Below, piece by piece: positions 24,893 through 33,456 of a stretch of DNA of 42,115 nt; the stretch's first letter is position 1, and each line of letters opens with the position of its first letter. The notes below the pieces were generated by a model. It was not told the DNA's origin. It was given only the letters and a program-made list of their open reading frames with translations, and searched no databases. Source of the DNA: Candidatus Methylobacter oryzae (lineage in GTDB: Bacteria; Pseudomonadota; Gammaproteobacteria; Methylococcales; Methylomonadaceae); assembly GCF_003994235.2 (NCBI RefSeq), contig NZ_RYFG02000091.1:1-42115 (forward strand), written 5' to 3'. The translations under genes were made by a program, and so were the position numbers.

Positions 24893-27800
24893 TCAATCGG
24901 TTTCCCGCAATGCTTCCAGGATCGCCGGATAATCAAAATTTTCGGCAAGATAAGCCAGTACTTTATGTAATTCCAAGTCGATTGGAGCAATCTGACGGAT
25001 AAGCGAAGCAATGCGTTTGCTCTCCAGATTCTCCAGCGCATCCTTTAGCTGGCTACGCAACGCCTCGGGCAATGCCGCCAGCATTTCCGACGTCAACGCC
25101 ATGCCCGGCTTATCGGCTTCGGGAGCGCCTTCGTAAATATATCGTACGCCCAATTGCTGCGAAAGACACCCGTAAATTTCATTAAACCGGTAGGGTTTTC
25201 GCACAAAACCGTCCATGCCGGCATCAAGGCTTTCAGCCCGTTGCTCGATAAAGGCGGACGCGGTGACAGCCACTATTTTCACGGCCTTGCCTCCGGGAAG
25301 ACTGCGAATCGCCCGCGTTGCTTCCAGCCCATCCATGACCGGCATGCGGCGATCCATCCAGATCAGATGCGGATGCCAGCTCTGGAACAGTTGCACGCCC
25401 TGCTCGCCGTTCTCGGCCACCTTGACCTGGAAACCGACCGACTCCATCAGTTTTGCCAGCAGCACCTGGTTTTCAAGCTGATCTTCGACAATCAGGATGC
25501 GGTATTCGGGCTGTCCTTCAGCCAAGCCCACCACGTCGCCTTTTTCCACTTCCCTCGCTTTGGCGATGTCGGCTTCCATGACCTCAACCAAAGGCAAATC
25601 GATTCTAAATAACGCCCCCTTGCCCGGCTTGCTTTCCAAACTGATATTTCCGCCCATTAATTGCACGAATTGGCGCGTAATACTCAAGCCCAACCCGGAA
25701 CCCTTGCTGTCCTTCTGTGAACCCAGTTGCACGAAAGGCTCGAAGATACGCTGTTGATCTTCCGATGCAATGCCGGAACCGGAATCCTCAATTTCAATCA
25801 CGAGATGCGAAACGCTGTTTTGACGCGTGCCCAAACGTAAGGTAACGCCTCCTTGCTGGGTAAATTTGACCGCGTTCCCTATCAAGTTGATCAGTATCTG
25901 GCGCAGACGGGCCTCATCGCCAACAATGTAACGGGGAAATTGCGAGGATTGGTCGACCTGCATCCGTAGGCCTTTTTCCTCGGCACGCACCTGCATCATG
26001 TCGGTAACATCCCGCACCATGCCGCCCAAATCAAGCGGGATATTTTCCAATTGCACCCGCCCGGCCTCGATTTTGGCCATTTCCAGTACGTCATTGATCA
26101 GGGCCAGCAGGTGTTCGCCGCTACGGTTGATAATGTCGAGATTCTGCCGGTGATTCTCCGGCAACAACATGTCTTTCCGCATCAGGTTGGAGAAGCCGAG
26201 AATCGCATTCAGCGGCGTACGCAATTCGTGGCTCATGCTGGCTAGGAACACGCTCTTGGCTTGATTCGCCGCTTCCGCCGCATTGCGCGCCAATACCAAG
26301 TCCGCAGTACGCTCAACGACCCGTTGCTCGAGTTCTTGATTGAGCTTATGAATTTCATCTTCAGCCCGCTTACGCTCAGCAATTTCCCAGGCTAGACCTG
26401 CTATCAGCGAAACGCTCTCGACATCCTTTTCTAAATAGTCGGTAGGCTTATTGCCGACTCCCAAAATGGCGGCTATTTTTTCGCCGCGCATTACAGGCAC
26501 AACCAATTCGCGCGTCACAGCGACATCGCCTTCCGGCATGCCGCTACGATGAGGAAGCGATGCATAGTCGTTATGGATAACCGCTTTACGCTGATGGATG
26601 CAATCAACCCACACGCCGGCGTCCGCTATTGCGTAATGCAAGTCCTGCCCTTCCGCTTTGCAAAACCTCGCTTTGGTTCCGGTTGACCAATTCTGAAGCG
26701 TCAAGGTGTTCTGGTCCTCTTCAACAAAATGATAAAAACCGATCTCGCTGCCGGTCAGTTTCTCGGTTTCATTCAGTGTTTCCTCAAGCAATTCGTCCAA
26801 CGAATGCGTGAGCGAGAATTGCACCAAATGCAATCGCGCGGCATTGACGGCTTCATTCTGTTTACGCTCGGTGATGTCCCTAACGATCGTTGAAATCCCG
26901 GTGATACTGCCGAAAGCATCCTTGATCGGCGAGAGTGTCAACGCAACATTGATCAAAGCCCCGTCCTTGCGGATTCTTTCGGACTCGCGATTGACAACGG
27001 TCTCGCCCATTCGCGTTTTTCCCAGAAATTCATGAATCTCGTTATAACGCGAAGCCGGCGCCAGCATAGTGACGGGCTTGCCGATGATCTCTTCGGCGGT
27101 ATAGCCGTATATTCTCTCGGCGCTTTTGTTCCAATGGGTGATGATGCCGTCCGGCGTTTTGCCGACAATTGCATCGTTGGAGGACTCGACAATCGCGGCC
27201 AGTTGCGTGCGCATCGCTTCCGCCTGCTTGCTCTCTGTAATGTCGCGCGCCGCTGCAAATACGCCCAGCACTTGGCCTGCCTCGTCGCGATAAACACTGG
27301 CGTTATACAGTACGTCGGTAATATGCCCGTCCTGGTGACGGATGGCCAGTGGGCAATCGGTGACCGAACCCTCGAAAAAAGCTTGCAGGTAGCCGTCACG
27401 CGCTTTGTCCGGCTCAGTAAAATAGCCTGAAAAATCCGTCCCGATCAGTTCCGCCCGGCTTTTGCCGGTAACTTGCTCGGTTGCGTAGTTGACATCGGTG
27501 ATGATGCCTTCCGGGCTGATAGTCACCAATGGATCAAGACTCGCTTCGATCAAACTCCGGGTATATAGGGATGCCGTTCGCAGTTGCTTTTCATTTTCTG
27601 CCAGCACATCCAACATACGGTTGAAGTTATCGGCCAGCATGCTGATTTCGTCCCCGCGTCCTGGAATATGCGCGCGGGTATTTACATTCCCGGCCTGCAC
27701 TTCCTCTGCCGCCTGCATCAATAAACCGATGCGCGCGCCCAGCCGCTTCGCGATAACTGTCGCGGCCAGCAAGGAGAGCATAGTGGCGAGTAACACGAAA

Positions 27801-28330
27801 ACCGTATTGTCGATTAGCATTTTACGCAACTCGCCGGCAATACCATTCCGTCCCACTGCCACTCTGGCCCAGCCTATATAGCGCTTGTCAATCTCGATAG
27901 GCACGGCAACATCGATACCCGATTCGGTGGCCGCCACCACACGGCTCTCAACCGGGGCCTTAAGCAAGGCCAAACTGGAAGCGTCGGACAGGAACAGGCC
28001 CACTTTGCTTCGGTCGCTATGCGCAATAACGCGGCCCGAGGGTGAAATGACCATCGCATAGCGCAGCTCCGGATAGGCTTGAAAGGCATTGACGACTTCC
28101 TGCAAGCCCATCAAGTCATTCGCCAAAACCCACGAACGTGAGCTGACCGCAAGCGATTGGGCCACGCCTAGCGTGGTGCTATTAGCGTCTTGATAACGGT
28201 AAACGCTTTCGGTCTTTATCATGTAAGCGGCGAATGCGCTAATCAAGCAAAAGGAACCGACCACGAAAGCAAGAATGATCTGCCGTTTGAACGATCCCGG
28301 CAGCGAAGATTTTCCTGTCAACGCTGTCAT
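24893..28330 (-). CDS. Large membrane hybrid histidine kinase (HAMP-PAS-PAS-GAF-HisKA-HATPase-REC)
   Basis: This is a 1145-residue kinase. TM1 (about 16-37), an extracytoplasmic sensor (38-170) and TM2 (about 172-194) are followed by HAMP (195-250), two PAS domains (about 260-370 and 380-490) and a GAF domain (about 500-660). HisKA has His701 (SMSHELRTPLN), HATPase NLIGNAVKFT and GSGLGLSI, and the receiver Asp993 (MDRRMP). A helical extension (about 1088-1145) has no Hpt His. The start overlaps the preceding PhnD-like lipoprotein gene by 4 bases, so the extracytoplasmic domain probably reads the ligand-loaded state of that lipoprotein. The HD-GYP regulator follows 7 bases downstream. Confidence 0.92.
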   Translation of the reverse strand: MTALTGKSSLPGSFKRQIILAFVVGSFCLISAFAAYMIKTESVYRYQDANSTTLGVAQSLAVSSRSWVLANDLMGLQEVVNAFQAYPELRYAMVISPSGRVIAHSDRSKVGLFLSDASSLALLKAPVESRVVAATESGIDVAVPIEIDKRYIGWARVAVGRNGIAGELRKMLIDNTVFVLLATMLSLLAATVIAKRLGARIGLLMQAAEEVQAGNVNTRAHIPGRGDEISMLADNFNRMLDVLAENEKQLRTASLYTRSLIEASLDPLVTISPEGIITDVNYATEQVTGKSRAELIGTDFSGYFTEPDKARDGYLQAFFEGSVTDCPLAIRHQDGHITDVLYNASVYRDEAGQVLGVFAAARDITESKQAEAMRTQLAAIVESSNDAIVGKTPDGIITHWNKSAERIYGYTAEEIIGKPVTMLAPASRYNEIHEFLGKTRMGETVVNRESERIRKDGALINVALTLSPIKDAFGSITGISTIVRDITERKQNEAVNAARLHLVQFSLTHSLDELLEETLNETEKLTGSEIGFYHFVEEDQNTLTLQNWSTGTKARFCKAEGQDLHYAIADAGVWVDCIHQRKAVIHNDYASLPHRSGMPEGDVAVTRELVVPVMRGEKIAAILGVGNKPTDYLEKDVESVSLIAGLAWEIAERKRAEDEIHKLNQELEQRVVERTADLVLARNAAEAANQAKSVFLASMSHELRTPLNAILGFSNLMRKDMLLPENHRQNLDIINRSGEHLLALINDVLEMAKIEAGRVQLENIPLDLGGMVRDVTDMMQVRAEEKGLRMQVDQSSQFPRYIVGDEARLRQILINLIGNAVKFTQQGGVTLRLGTRQNSVSHLVIEIEDSGSGIASEDQQRIFEPFVQLGSQKDSKGSGLGLSITRQFVQLMGGNISLESKPGKGALFRIDLPLVEVMEADIAKAREVEKGDVVGLAEGQPEYRILIVEDQLENQVLLAKLMESVGFQVKVAENGEQGVQLFQSWHPHLIWMDRRMPVMDGLEATRAIRSLPGGKAVKIVAVTASAFIEQRAESLDAGMDGFVRKPYRFNEIYGCLSQQLGVRYIYEGAPEADKPGMALTSEMLAALPEALRSQLKDALENLESKRIASLIRQIAPIDLELHKVLAYLAENFDYPAILEALRETD

Positions 28331-29235
28331 TGCTGCCGCCCCGGCAAAGGCCGAACAGCCTGGCTGAACCGACTCAGGAAATCATCGATTAAGCGGTAAC
28401 GCCGATCGTCGGCAAGCTCGAAGCGGGATAACGGCATGCGTGCCAATATGGCTTTGCCTTCCTCGGTCGTATGCAAAGTATCCAGCAGTTGAGCGACCTG
28501 CCTGACCAGCGGTTCAGGCAGGTCGTCCCGCGCCACTACGCTGTTATTAAGCAGCGGCTCGGTTTCCCATTTGACTTCCAGTTCTTTCGCCTGGTCCAGA
28601 TGTTCATGCTGGAAAGCTTCCCAAGGCAGCGGCCAAGTGGCGCCGGCAGCTACGTCGCCGAGATAAACGTTCATGATCGACGACTCCTGCGAGCCGACAT
28701 ACAAGTTCTCAATGTCATGATTGACGTCCAGGCCGTGAGTTTGAAGATAATATTGCGGCATCATCGTCGCAGCCAGCGCCGTCGCGGCGGGATACGATAC
28801 TTTCTTGCCTTTCAGGTCGGTGATTTTTTCGATACCGCTGTCGCGCCTGATCAGGATAATGCCGGTGAATTTATAGTCGTCGCCCATCTTGGCAATCACA
28901 TGATAGCCGTGGCCGAGAGCCTTAAATGTCTGGTAAGGGTTGGGTAACGCGAATGCAAGCTCGCGCCGGTAAAGCTTGTTTTCGAACGCCTCGTAATTGC
29001 GCGAAGCCTCTAACCGGAAAACAGCGCCGGAAATATGCCGGTTCAAGTAATCGATCAGCGGTGCATAAATCTCGAACAAACGCGTCGGATTGTGCAGGGG
29101 ATGAATCGCAAAAACATATTCCCGGTCAACCTCCGGCTTTTGCGTAGAATATTGAGGTTCGGTTGTCCCGCTTTCTTCGTTCTGTCCACAAGCGGCAAGC
29201 ATTAACGCAATGCACGCAAACAATAGATTCCTCAT
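28327..29235 (-). CDS. PhnD-like phosphate/phosphonate-type substrate-binding lipoprotein
   Basis: This 302-residue protein carries a lipoprotein signal (MRNLLFACIALMLAAC, lipobox LAAC), so it is probably anchored by a lipidated Cys in the periplasm. The mature part is a PhnD-type periplasmic binding fold: FAIHPLHNPTRLFEIYAPLIDYL, then IILIRRDSGIEKITDLKGKKVSYPAATALAATMMPQYYL. The ligand may be a phosphonate, phosphite or another small oxyanion. No ABC permease or ATPase is encoded nearby, and its stop overlaps the hybrid-kinase start. This points to a sensory binding protein, as in other periplasmic binding protein/kinase pairs. A GGTGAGGT ribosome site supports the start. Confidence 0.9.
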   Translation of the reverse strand: MRNLLFACIALMLAACGQNEESGTTEPQYSTQKPEVDREYVFAIHPLHNPTRLFEIYAPLIDYLNRHISGAVFRLEASRNYEAFENKLYRRELAFALPNPYQTFKALGHGYHVIAKMGDDYKFTGIILIRRDSGIEKITDLKGKKVSYPAATALAATMMPQYYLQTHGLDVNHDIENLYVGSQESSIMNVYLGDVAAGATWPLPWEAFQHEHLDQAKELEVKWETEPLLNNSVVARDDLPEPLVRQVAQLLDTLHTTEEGKAILARMPLSRFELADDRRYRLIDDFLSRFSQAVRPLPGRQQ

Positions 29236-29302
29236 ACCTCACCCCATGCGTAAAAGCCCCGGTGAACCTGTCCTCATTACCGATGCCTAGCCAGCAATTG
29301 AA

Positions 29303-29413
29303 AATTGTTTGTAACTATTCAGCGCGGCAAAAGAATTGCCATTGTGGCGAGATTTGCTCCCTCTCCTGCCGGAGAGGTTTTTTGAGCTTCGCACTGAATA
29401 GTTACAATTGTTT
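29303..29413. mobile_element. IS66-like miniature inverted-repeat element with 8-bp target duplication
   Basis: Terminal repeats GTAACTATTCAG (29311-29322) and CTGAATAGTTAC (29394-29405) are perfect 12-bp complements. They are flanked by direct repeats AATTGTTT at 29303-29310 and 29406-29413. GTAA at the tips and an 8-bp duplication are characteristic of the IS66 family. The 95-base interior has no transposase, so it would be mobilised in trans. It contains a terminator-like hairpin. It lies in the gap between the PhnD-like gene and the upstream HD-GYP gene. Confidence 0.8.
29360..29383 (+). terminator. Terminator-like hairpin inside the IS66-like element
   Basis: CCTCTCC-TGCC-GGAGAGG forms a perfect 7-bp stem with a 4-base loop followed by six T on the plus strand. 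The adjacent genes are on the minus strand, where the hairpin follows an A tract and has no T run. It would therefore stop readthrough from the plus strand only. Confidence 0.5.
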
Positions 29414-29445
29414 GATGTAATTGAGAGGCTTGGCGTTTTAACATA

Positions 29446-30498
29446 CTAATCAGGCGCCGTATATTCATTCCTGATAGCGATAAACTCGTCCAGATGATCG
29501 AAAAACAGCGTAACCATATCCGGATCAAAATGCCTGCCTTTTTCCAGCTGGAAAATTTCCAGAATCTCTTCCAGGCTCCGAGAGGGTTTGTAACACCGCA
29601 TAGCGCCGAGCGCATCGAACACATCGGCAACAGCCGTAATGCGTCCCGCAACACTGATTTCTTCGCCTTTAAGACCGTAGGGGTAGCCGCTGCCGTCCCA
29701 TTTTTCGTGATGTTCCAACGCAATAGTAGCCGCTAATTTAAACAACGGCCGCTGAATCGTGTGTTGTGACAGGTTGAGCATCTGAAAACCCAAATGGCTG
29801 TGAGTCTTCATTACTTCCCATTCTTCCTCTGTCAACTTGCCGGGCTTGTTTAAAATACTATCGGGAATAGCGACCTTGCCGATGTCGTGCATCGAAGCGG
29901 CTTGCTTCATTAGCTCCAGCTCTTCAAAGCCATACAGCTTTGCCAATAAATACGAGTATTCGGCGACGCGTTTTACATGTTGCCCCGTTTCGTGCGAACG
30001 GGTTTCGCAAATCTGCCCCATCGTAAAAATCAGCTCTTGCTGCGTATCGATGATTTCCTGATTCAACGCTTCAATTTCGCGAATGCCAAGCGCTATTTCC
30101 GCGGCCATGTCATCTTCATAGGCTTTTAAGCGCAAATGCGTGGCAACGCGGGCTTTTACTTCCTCAAATTGAAAGGGCTTATTAATATAATCGAGCCCGC
30201 CTGCATTGAAAGCTTTGACTTTATCGGCAACGTCGTTCAAGGCGCTGATAAACAAAACCGGTACGTTTTTAGTTTCGGGATTGCTTTTTAATGCCGAACA
30301 AACTTCGTAACCGTCCATTTCAGGCATTTTGATGTCCAGCAAAATTAAATCCGGCTTTTTTTTAGCGACCGCTTGTAAAGCTAGAACGCCACTATTAGCA
30401 GGACGTACTTTATATCCTTCTTCTTTTAATAGGGTCGATAATAGCTGTAAGTTGGCTAACGTATCATCGACGATTAAAATGTCCGCTGTATGTTCCAA
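29446..30498 (-). CDS. Response regulator with HD-GYP c-di-GMP phosphodiesterase output
   Basis: This is a 350-residue protein. The receiver (1-120) has the DDT acidic pair, LLDIKMPEMDG and KPFQFEE. A coiled linker leads to HD-GYP (about 160-345) with HDIGKVAIP, HHEKWDGSGYPYG and ADVFDALGAMR. The catalytic residues look complete. The gene stands alone between two MITE-like elements, upstream of the PhnD-like gene and 366 bases downstream of the DUF3365 hybrid kinase. That kinase is its likeliest partner: other hybrid kinases in this window are followed directly by HD-GYP regulators, and here the element insertion seems to have widened the gap. Confidence 0.9.
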   Translation of the reverse strand: MEHTADILIVDDTLANLQLLSTLLKEEGYKVRPANSGVLALQAVAKKKPDLILLDIKMPEMDGYEVCSALKSNPETKNVPVLFISALNDVADKVKAFNAGGLDYINKPFQFEEVKARVATHLRLKAYEDDMAAEIALGIREIEALNQEIIDTQQELIFTMGQICETRSHETGQHVKRVAEYSYLLAKLYGFEELELMKQAASMHDIGKVAIPDSILNKPGKLTEEEWEVMKTHSHLGFQMLNLSQHTIQRPLFKLAATIALEHHEKWDGSGYPYGLKGEEISVAGRITAVADVFDALGAMRCYKPSRSLEEILEIFQLEKGRHFDPDMVTLFFDHLDEFIAIRNEYTAPD

Positions 30499-30610
30499 AA
30501 GGTAACCCTATCTAATCTAAATAAATTTTTGATGAACCTGAAATTTTTGCATAAAAATAGCACGTAGCGCTTCGTTTCCCAACACACAACCACGCCCATC
30601 AGGCAGATGC

Positions 30611-30786
30611 CTAGTACTCAGTCAATGCTATTTTGACGAGTAAAAGTAAATCCGTTCGTCCTGAATCCTTCGATAAACTCAGGAGAGCCTTGTCGAAGCC
30701 TGTCATGAGCTTGTCGAATGGGATCAGCGGATTTACGCTGAGTTAAATGCTTTGTACTCGACATATCAATACTGACTGAGTACTAG
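30611..30786. mobile_element. 176-base MITE-like element with perfect 14-bp terminal repeats and nested repeats
   Basis: CTAGTACTCAGTCA (30611-30624) and its exact complement (30773-30786) bound the element. Inside, TAAATCCG (30647-30654) and CGGATTTA (30728-30735) form a second inverted pair enclosing a stretch with GTTCGTCCTGA, CTCAGGA and GAGCTTGTCGAA, a type of sequence often found as dispersed intergenic repeats. The tips contain the palindrome CTAG, so a TA or CTAG target duplication cannot be told from the ends. There is no coding capacity. The whole occupies the gap upstream of the HD-GYP gene. Confidence 0.65.
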
Positions 30787-30864
30787 TCACTTGTATTCGT
30801 CCGCAAGCCAAGCTCCTAAAAACTCAAAACGAATTAATAATAGCTAAATAAAACAGAAACACTA

Positions 30865-33114
30865 TCAGGTTTTGCGGCCATCCGCCGTCCCGGCCAGATG
30901 AATAATCCGGTCAAATTGATATTGTTGAGCCAGCCCCTGAAAACCGTCGGCAACATCGGGAGCTAATGCACGAATTCGCTCGATAATAGCATTGGTTTCT
31001 TCCATATCCAGATTAAGCGCGGCCTCGTGCAATTGCTGCCGTAAATCTAAAGGCAGCTTGGCCAGCATTTCAACCGTCGTCTCCGGGACAGGCGATGGCA
31101 CAAGAACCGGAGCATCCAGATAAACAAATCTAACTTCCAGATGTTTTGCTAATTCGGCAAAAATTTCCGGTATATGAAAAGGCTTGTGCAACACCTCGTC
31201 GCAACCTGCATCAACAATGCGGGCGTGCTGTTCCTTAAAAGCACTGGCTGTCAGGGCGATGATTTTAACGTCATCGCCACCTTGTAATTGGCGAATTTTC
31301 GCGGTGGCTTCATAACCGTCCATCAGCGGCATGCGCATATCCATCCAAATTAAATGCGGGCGCCATTGCTCAAAGAGTTTAACGGCTTGTTGGCCGTTTT
31401 CCGCCTCGCGCACTTGGAAACCGGCATCTATCAGGATGCTGGTTAGTAATAAGCGATTGTCGGCATTGTCATCGACGACTAGCAAGCGCAAAGGAGGCTG
31501 GCCGGGTGCTATGCATTTAACCGGATGCCATTCTTCTTCAATGGTAATACGATCAACGCTTGCGATAGCCACCGGTAATTCAATCTTAAATGTCGAACCT
31601 CTCCCTAAGACACTGGTGAAACCGATACAGCCGCCCATCAATTTTACTAAAGATTTAGAGATGGCTAAGCCCAAGCCCGTACCTTTAGTATCTGAATTTT
31701 CCTGTACCAATTGCACGAAAGGCTTAAATAGCTCCTCTTGCTTGTCTTCGGCTACACCCACCCCGGTGTCGGCCACTTCAATTCTCAGTGTTGCCATAGC
31801 CATGGCAGGCAATGGCCGGGTATCGGCACGAAGTATGACTTCGCCCTGCTGAGTAAATTTTATCGCATTACCCAGCAAATTAATCAGGACTTGCCGCAAT
31901 TTTCCGCTGTCGGCTTCAATATACCGCGCTATATCGGACGCTATTTCCAATCTAAAACTTAGCTGTTTGTCGTTAGCGCGAACACTGATCATGTCGCCAA
32001 TATCTTGCAACAGGCCTATCAGATCGAGAGCCTGAACATCCAAATCAAGGCGTCCGGCCTCAATTTTCGAAATATCCAACACATCGTTAATCATGCTCAG
32101 CAAATGCGAGCCGCTGCGCTCTATGATAGCTAACGTGTCTTGCTGTTTGGCTGTCGTAGCGCCATCCCGGCTCATTAATTCGGAAAAACCCAAAATCGCA
32201 TTTAACGGCGTGCGTAATTCATGACTCATCGTGGCGATAAAAGTGCTTTTGGCAATATTGGCGGCTTCGGCGGATTCCTTGGCAACCGATAGCGCCGCAG
32301 TGCGTTCTTCGACCAATTGTTCCAAATGGTCATGATGCCGCTTAAGCTCGGCTTCCGCCTGTTTACGCTTGTAATTCAAGCGATACTCGCGCCGATAAGA
32401 CAAACCTTGCCCTATAAAACCTATCAGCCAGATTAGGCCGTGAGATAAGGTCAATTCGCTGCTTTGTTTTTGTTCCTGCTGCAAATAACCGCTTAATAAG
32501 ATAGACGTGCCGATACCGCCGCGAATCTCGCCTACTTTGTAACCCTGGATTGCATGACATTTCATACAGTCCGGCTCAACGGTGAAAGGTTGCATCAATC
32601 TCAAATAAGACTGCCCATCTATCTGTTGCTCTTCCATTAACTCTTTACCGCCGCGTTCGAAACCCTGTAGCGCTTTAGTTTCCCAGTCATCGGGGCCATT
32701 ATGCGGATTGAGAGGTTTTAAGCTGGTCAGGTGGCTGCGATTACCGTATTCATCGCCAAAGTTGCTTTGCAATTCGCGCAAGATGTAGGCGGGATTCATT
32801 AAGGTCAAAGTTTTACCCGTTGTAGTAACTACATCGCGTTCGGGCAGTTTAAGGTAAGGATTAGGCGGAGTGATTTTTGTGGGCGGCACATAAACGCCGC
32901 CGTGGGAAGCCGCCCACTTGCGAAATGTAATGTCTTTGTTCAGACTGGTACGTGCAGCGGCTGCGGCAGTCAACAGCGTGTTTTCATGGAGTTGGCGAAT
33001 ATTCCAGAGCAGCGATAAGGCAATCAGTGCGCTCCACACTATAAAGAAAAAAATGTATTTGCGCTGCTGAATACTAATTTTAGGCAGCGGCAATAATTTC
33101 ATTAACTTAGGCAT
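30865..33114 (-). CDS. Membrane hybrid histidine kinase with DUF3365 c-haem sensor domain
   Basis: This is a 749-residue kinase. TM1 (about 20-40) is followed by a periplasmic DUF3365/Tll0287-type sensor (about 45-215) that carries a c-type haem motif C183-M-K-C186-H187. A second hydrophobic stretch (about 222-240) returns to the cytoplasm. A coiled coil leads to HisKA with His298 (MSHELRTPLN), HATPase with NLLGNAIKFT and GTGLGLAI, and a receiver with Asp592 (MDMRMP). A helical extension (about 690-745) has no Hpt His. DUF3365 with CxxCH points to sensing of redox state or a diatomic gas. No HD-GYP regulator is fused; the nearest one downstream (29446) is its probable target. Confidence 0.9.
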   Translation of the reverse strand: MPKLMKLLPLPKISIQQRKYIFFFIVWSALIALSLLWNIRQLHENTLLTAAAAARTSLNKDITFRKWAASHGGVYVPPTKITPPNPYLKLPERDVVTTTGKTLTLMNPAYILRELQSNFGDEYGNRSHLTSLKPLNPHNGPDDWETKALQGFERGGKELMEEQQIDGQSYLRLMQPFTVEPDCMKCHAIQGYKVGEIRGGIGTSILLSGYLQQEQKQSSELTLSHGLIWLIGFIGQGLSYRREYRLNYKRKQAEAELKRHHDHLEQLVEERTAALSVAKESAEAANIAKSTFIATMSHELRTPLNAILGFSELMSRDGATTAKQQDTLAIIERSGSHLLSMINDVLDISKIEAGRLDLDVQALDLIGLLQDIGDMISVRANDKQLSFRLEIASDIARYIEADSGKLRQVLINLLGNAIKFTQQGEVILRADTRPLPAMAMATLRIEVADTGVGVAEDKQEELFKPFVQLVQENSDTKGTGLGLAISKSLVKLMGGCIGFTSVLGRGSTFKIELPVAIASVDRITIEEEWHPVKCIAPGQPPLRLLVVDDNADNRLLLTSILIDAGFQVREAENGQQAVKLFEQWRPHLIWMDMRMPLMDGYEATAKIRQLQGGDDVKIIALTASAFKEQHARIVDAGCDEVLHKPFHIPEIFAELAKHLEVRFVYLDAPVLVPSPVPETTVEMLAKLPLDLRQQLHEAALNLDMEETNAIIERIRALAPDVADGFQGLAQQYQFDRIIHLAGTADGRKT

Positions 33115-33456
33115 CGCACTACCTTTGGGATTTCGCCGTTTTAGTTAACATCCTCTGCCTCGCTAAAATAAATGATCCGCCAAATACTGTTCTCATAAAC
33201 CATCGCCAGCCTCGGAAACGTGGACGCTCAGCGTTTCGCGGCGCACTTCCCCGAACACAAAGAAAATTGCTGTTTTATGAAGTGATTGCCGCATCCCATA
33301 CGGATTATTAAAGAGAATGGTACGGCAAAGACTGCGTTCGTCAATAGCTACCCGGAATTAATCCCAACAATGTGAATTGATTTGATAACGGGATGACTAA
33401 ACAAGCATTAACTCTGTAAAATAACCGCTTTTTATTGACCAACTCGTTAAAATACA
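33115..33456. other. Divergent intergenic region between kinase and proS
   Basis: No gene or strong repeat is seen in these 342 bases. Promoters for both divergent genes should lie here, but no confident -35/-10 pair was found. The proS start has no strong ribosome site. Confidence 0.4.

Noticed and set aside
24886-25041. Upstream extension of the HD-GYP regulator by 52 codons
   Set aside because: The extension lies inside the preceding kinase gene in another frame and precedes a normal receiver start (MTDKGKILAVDD) at 24885.
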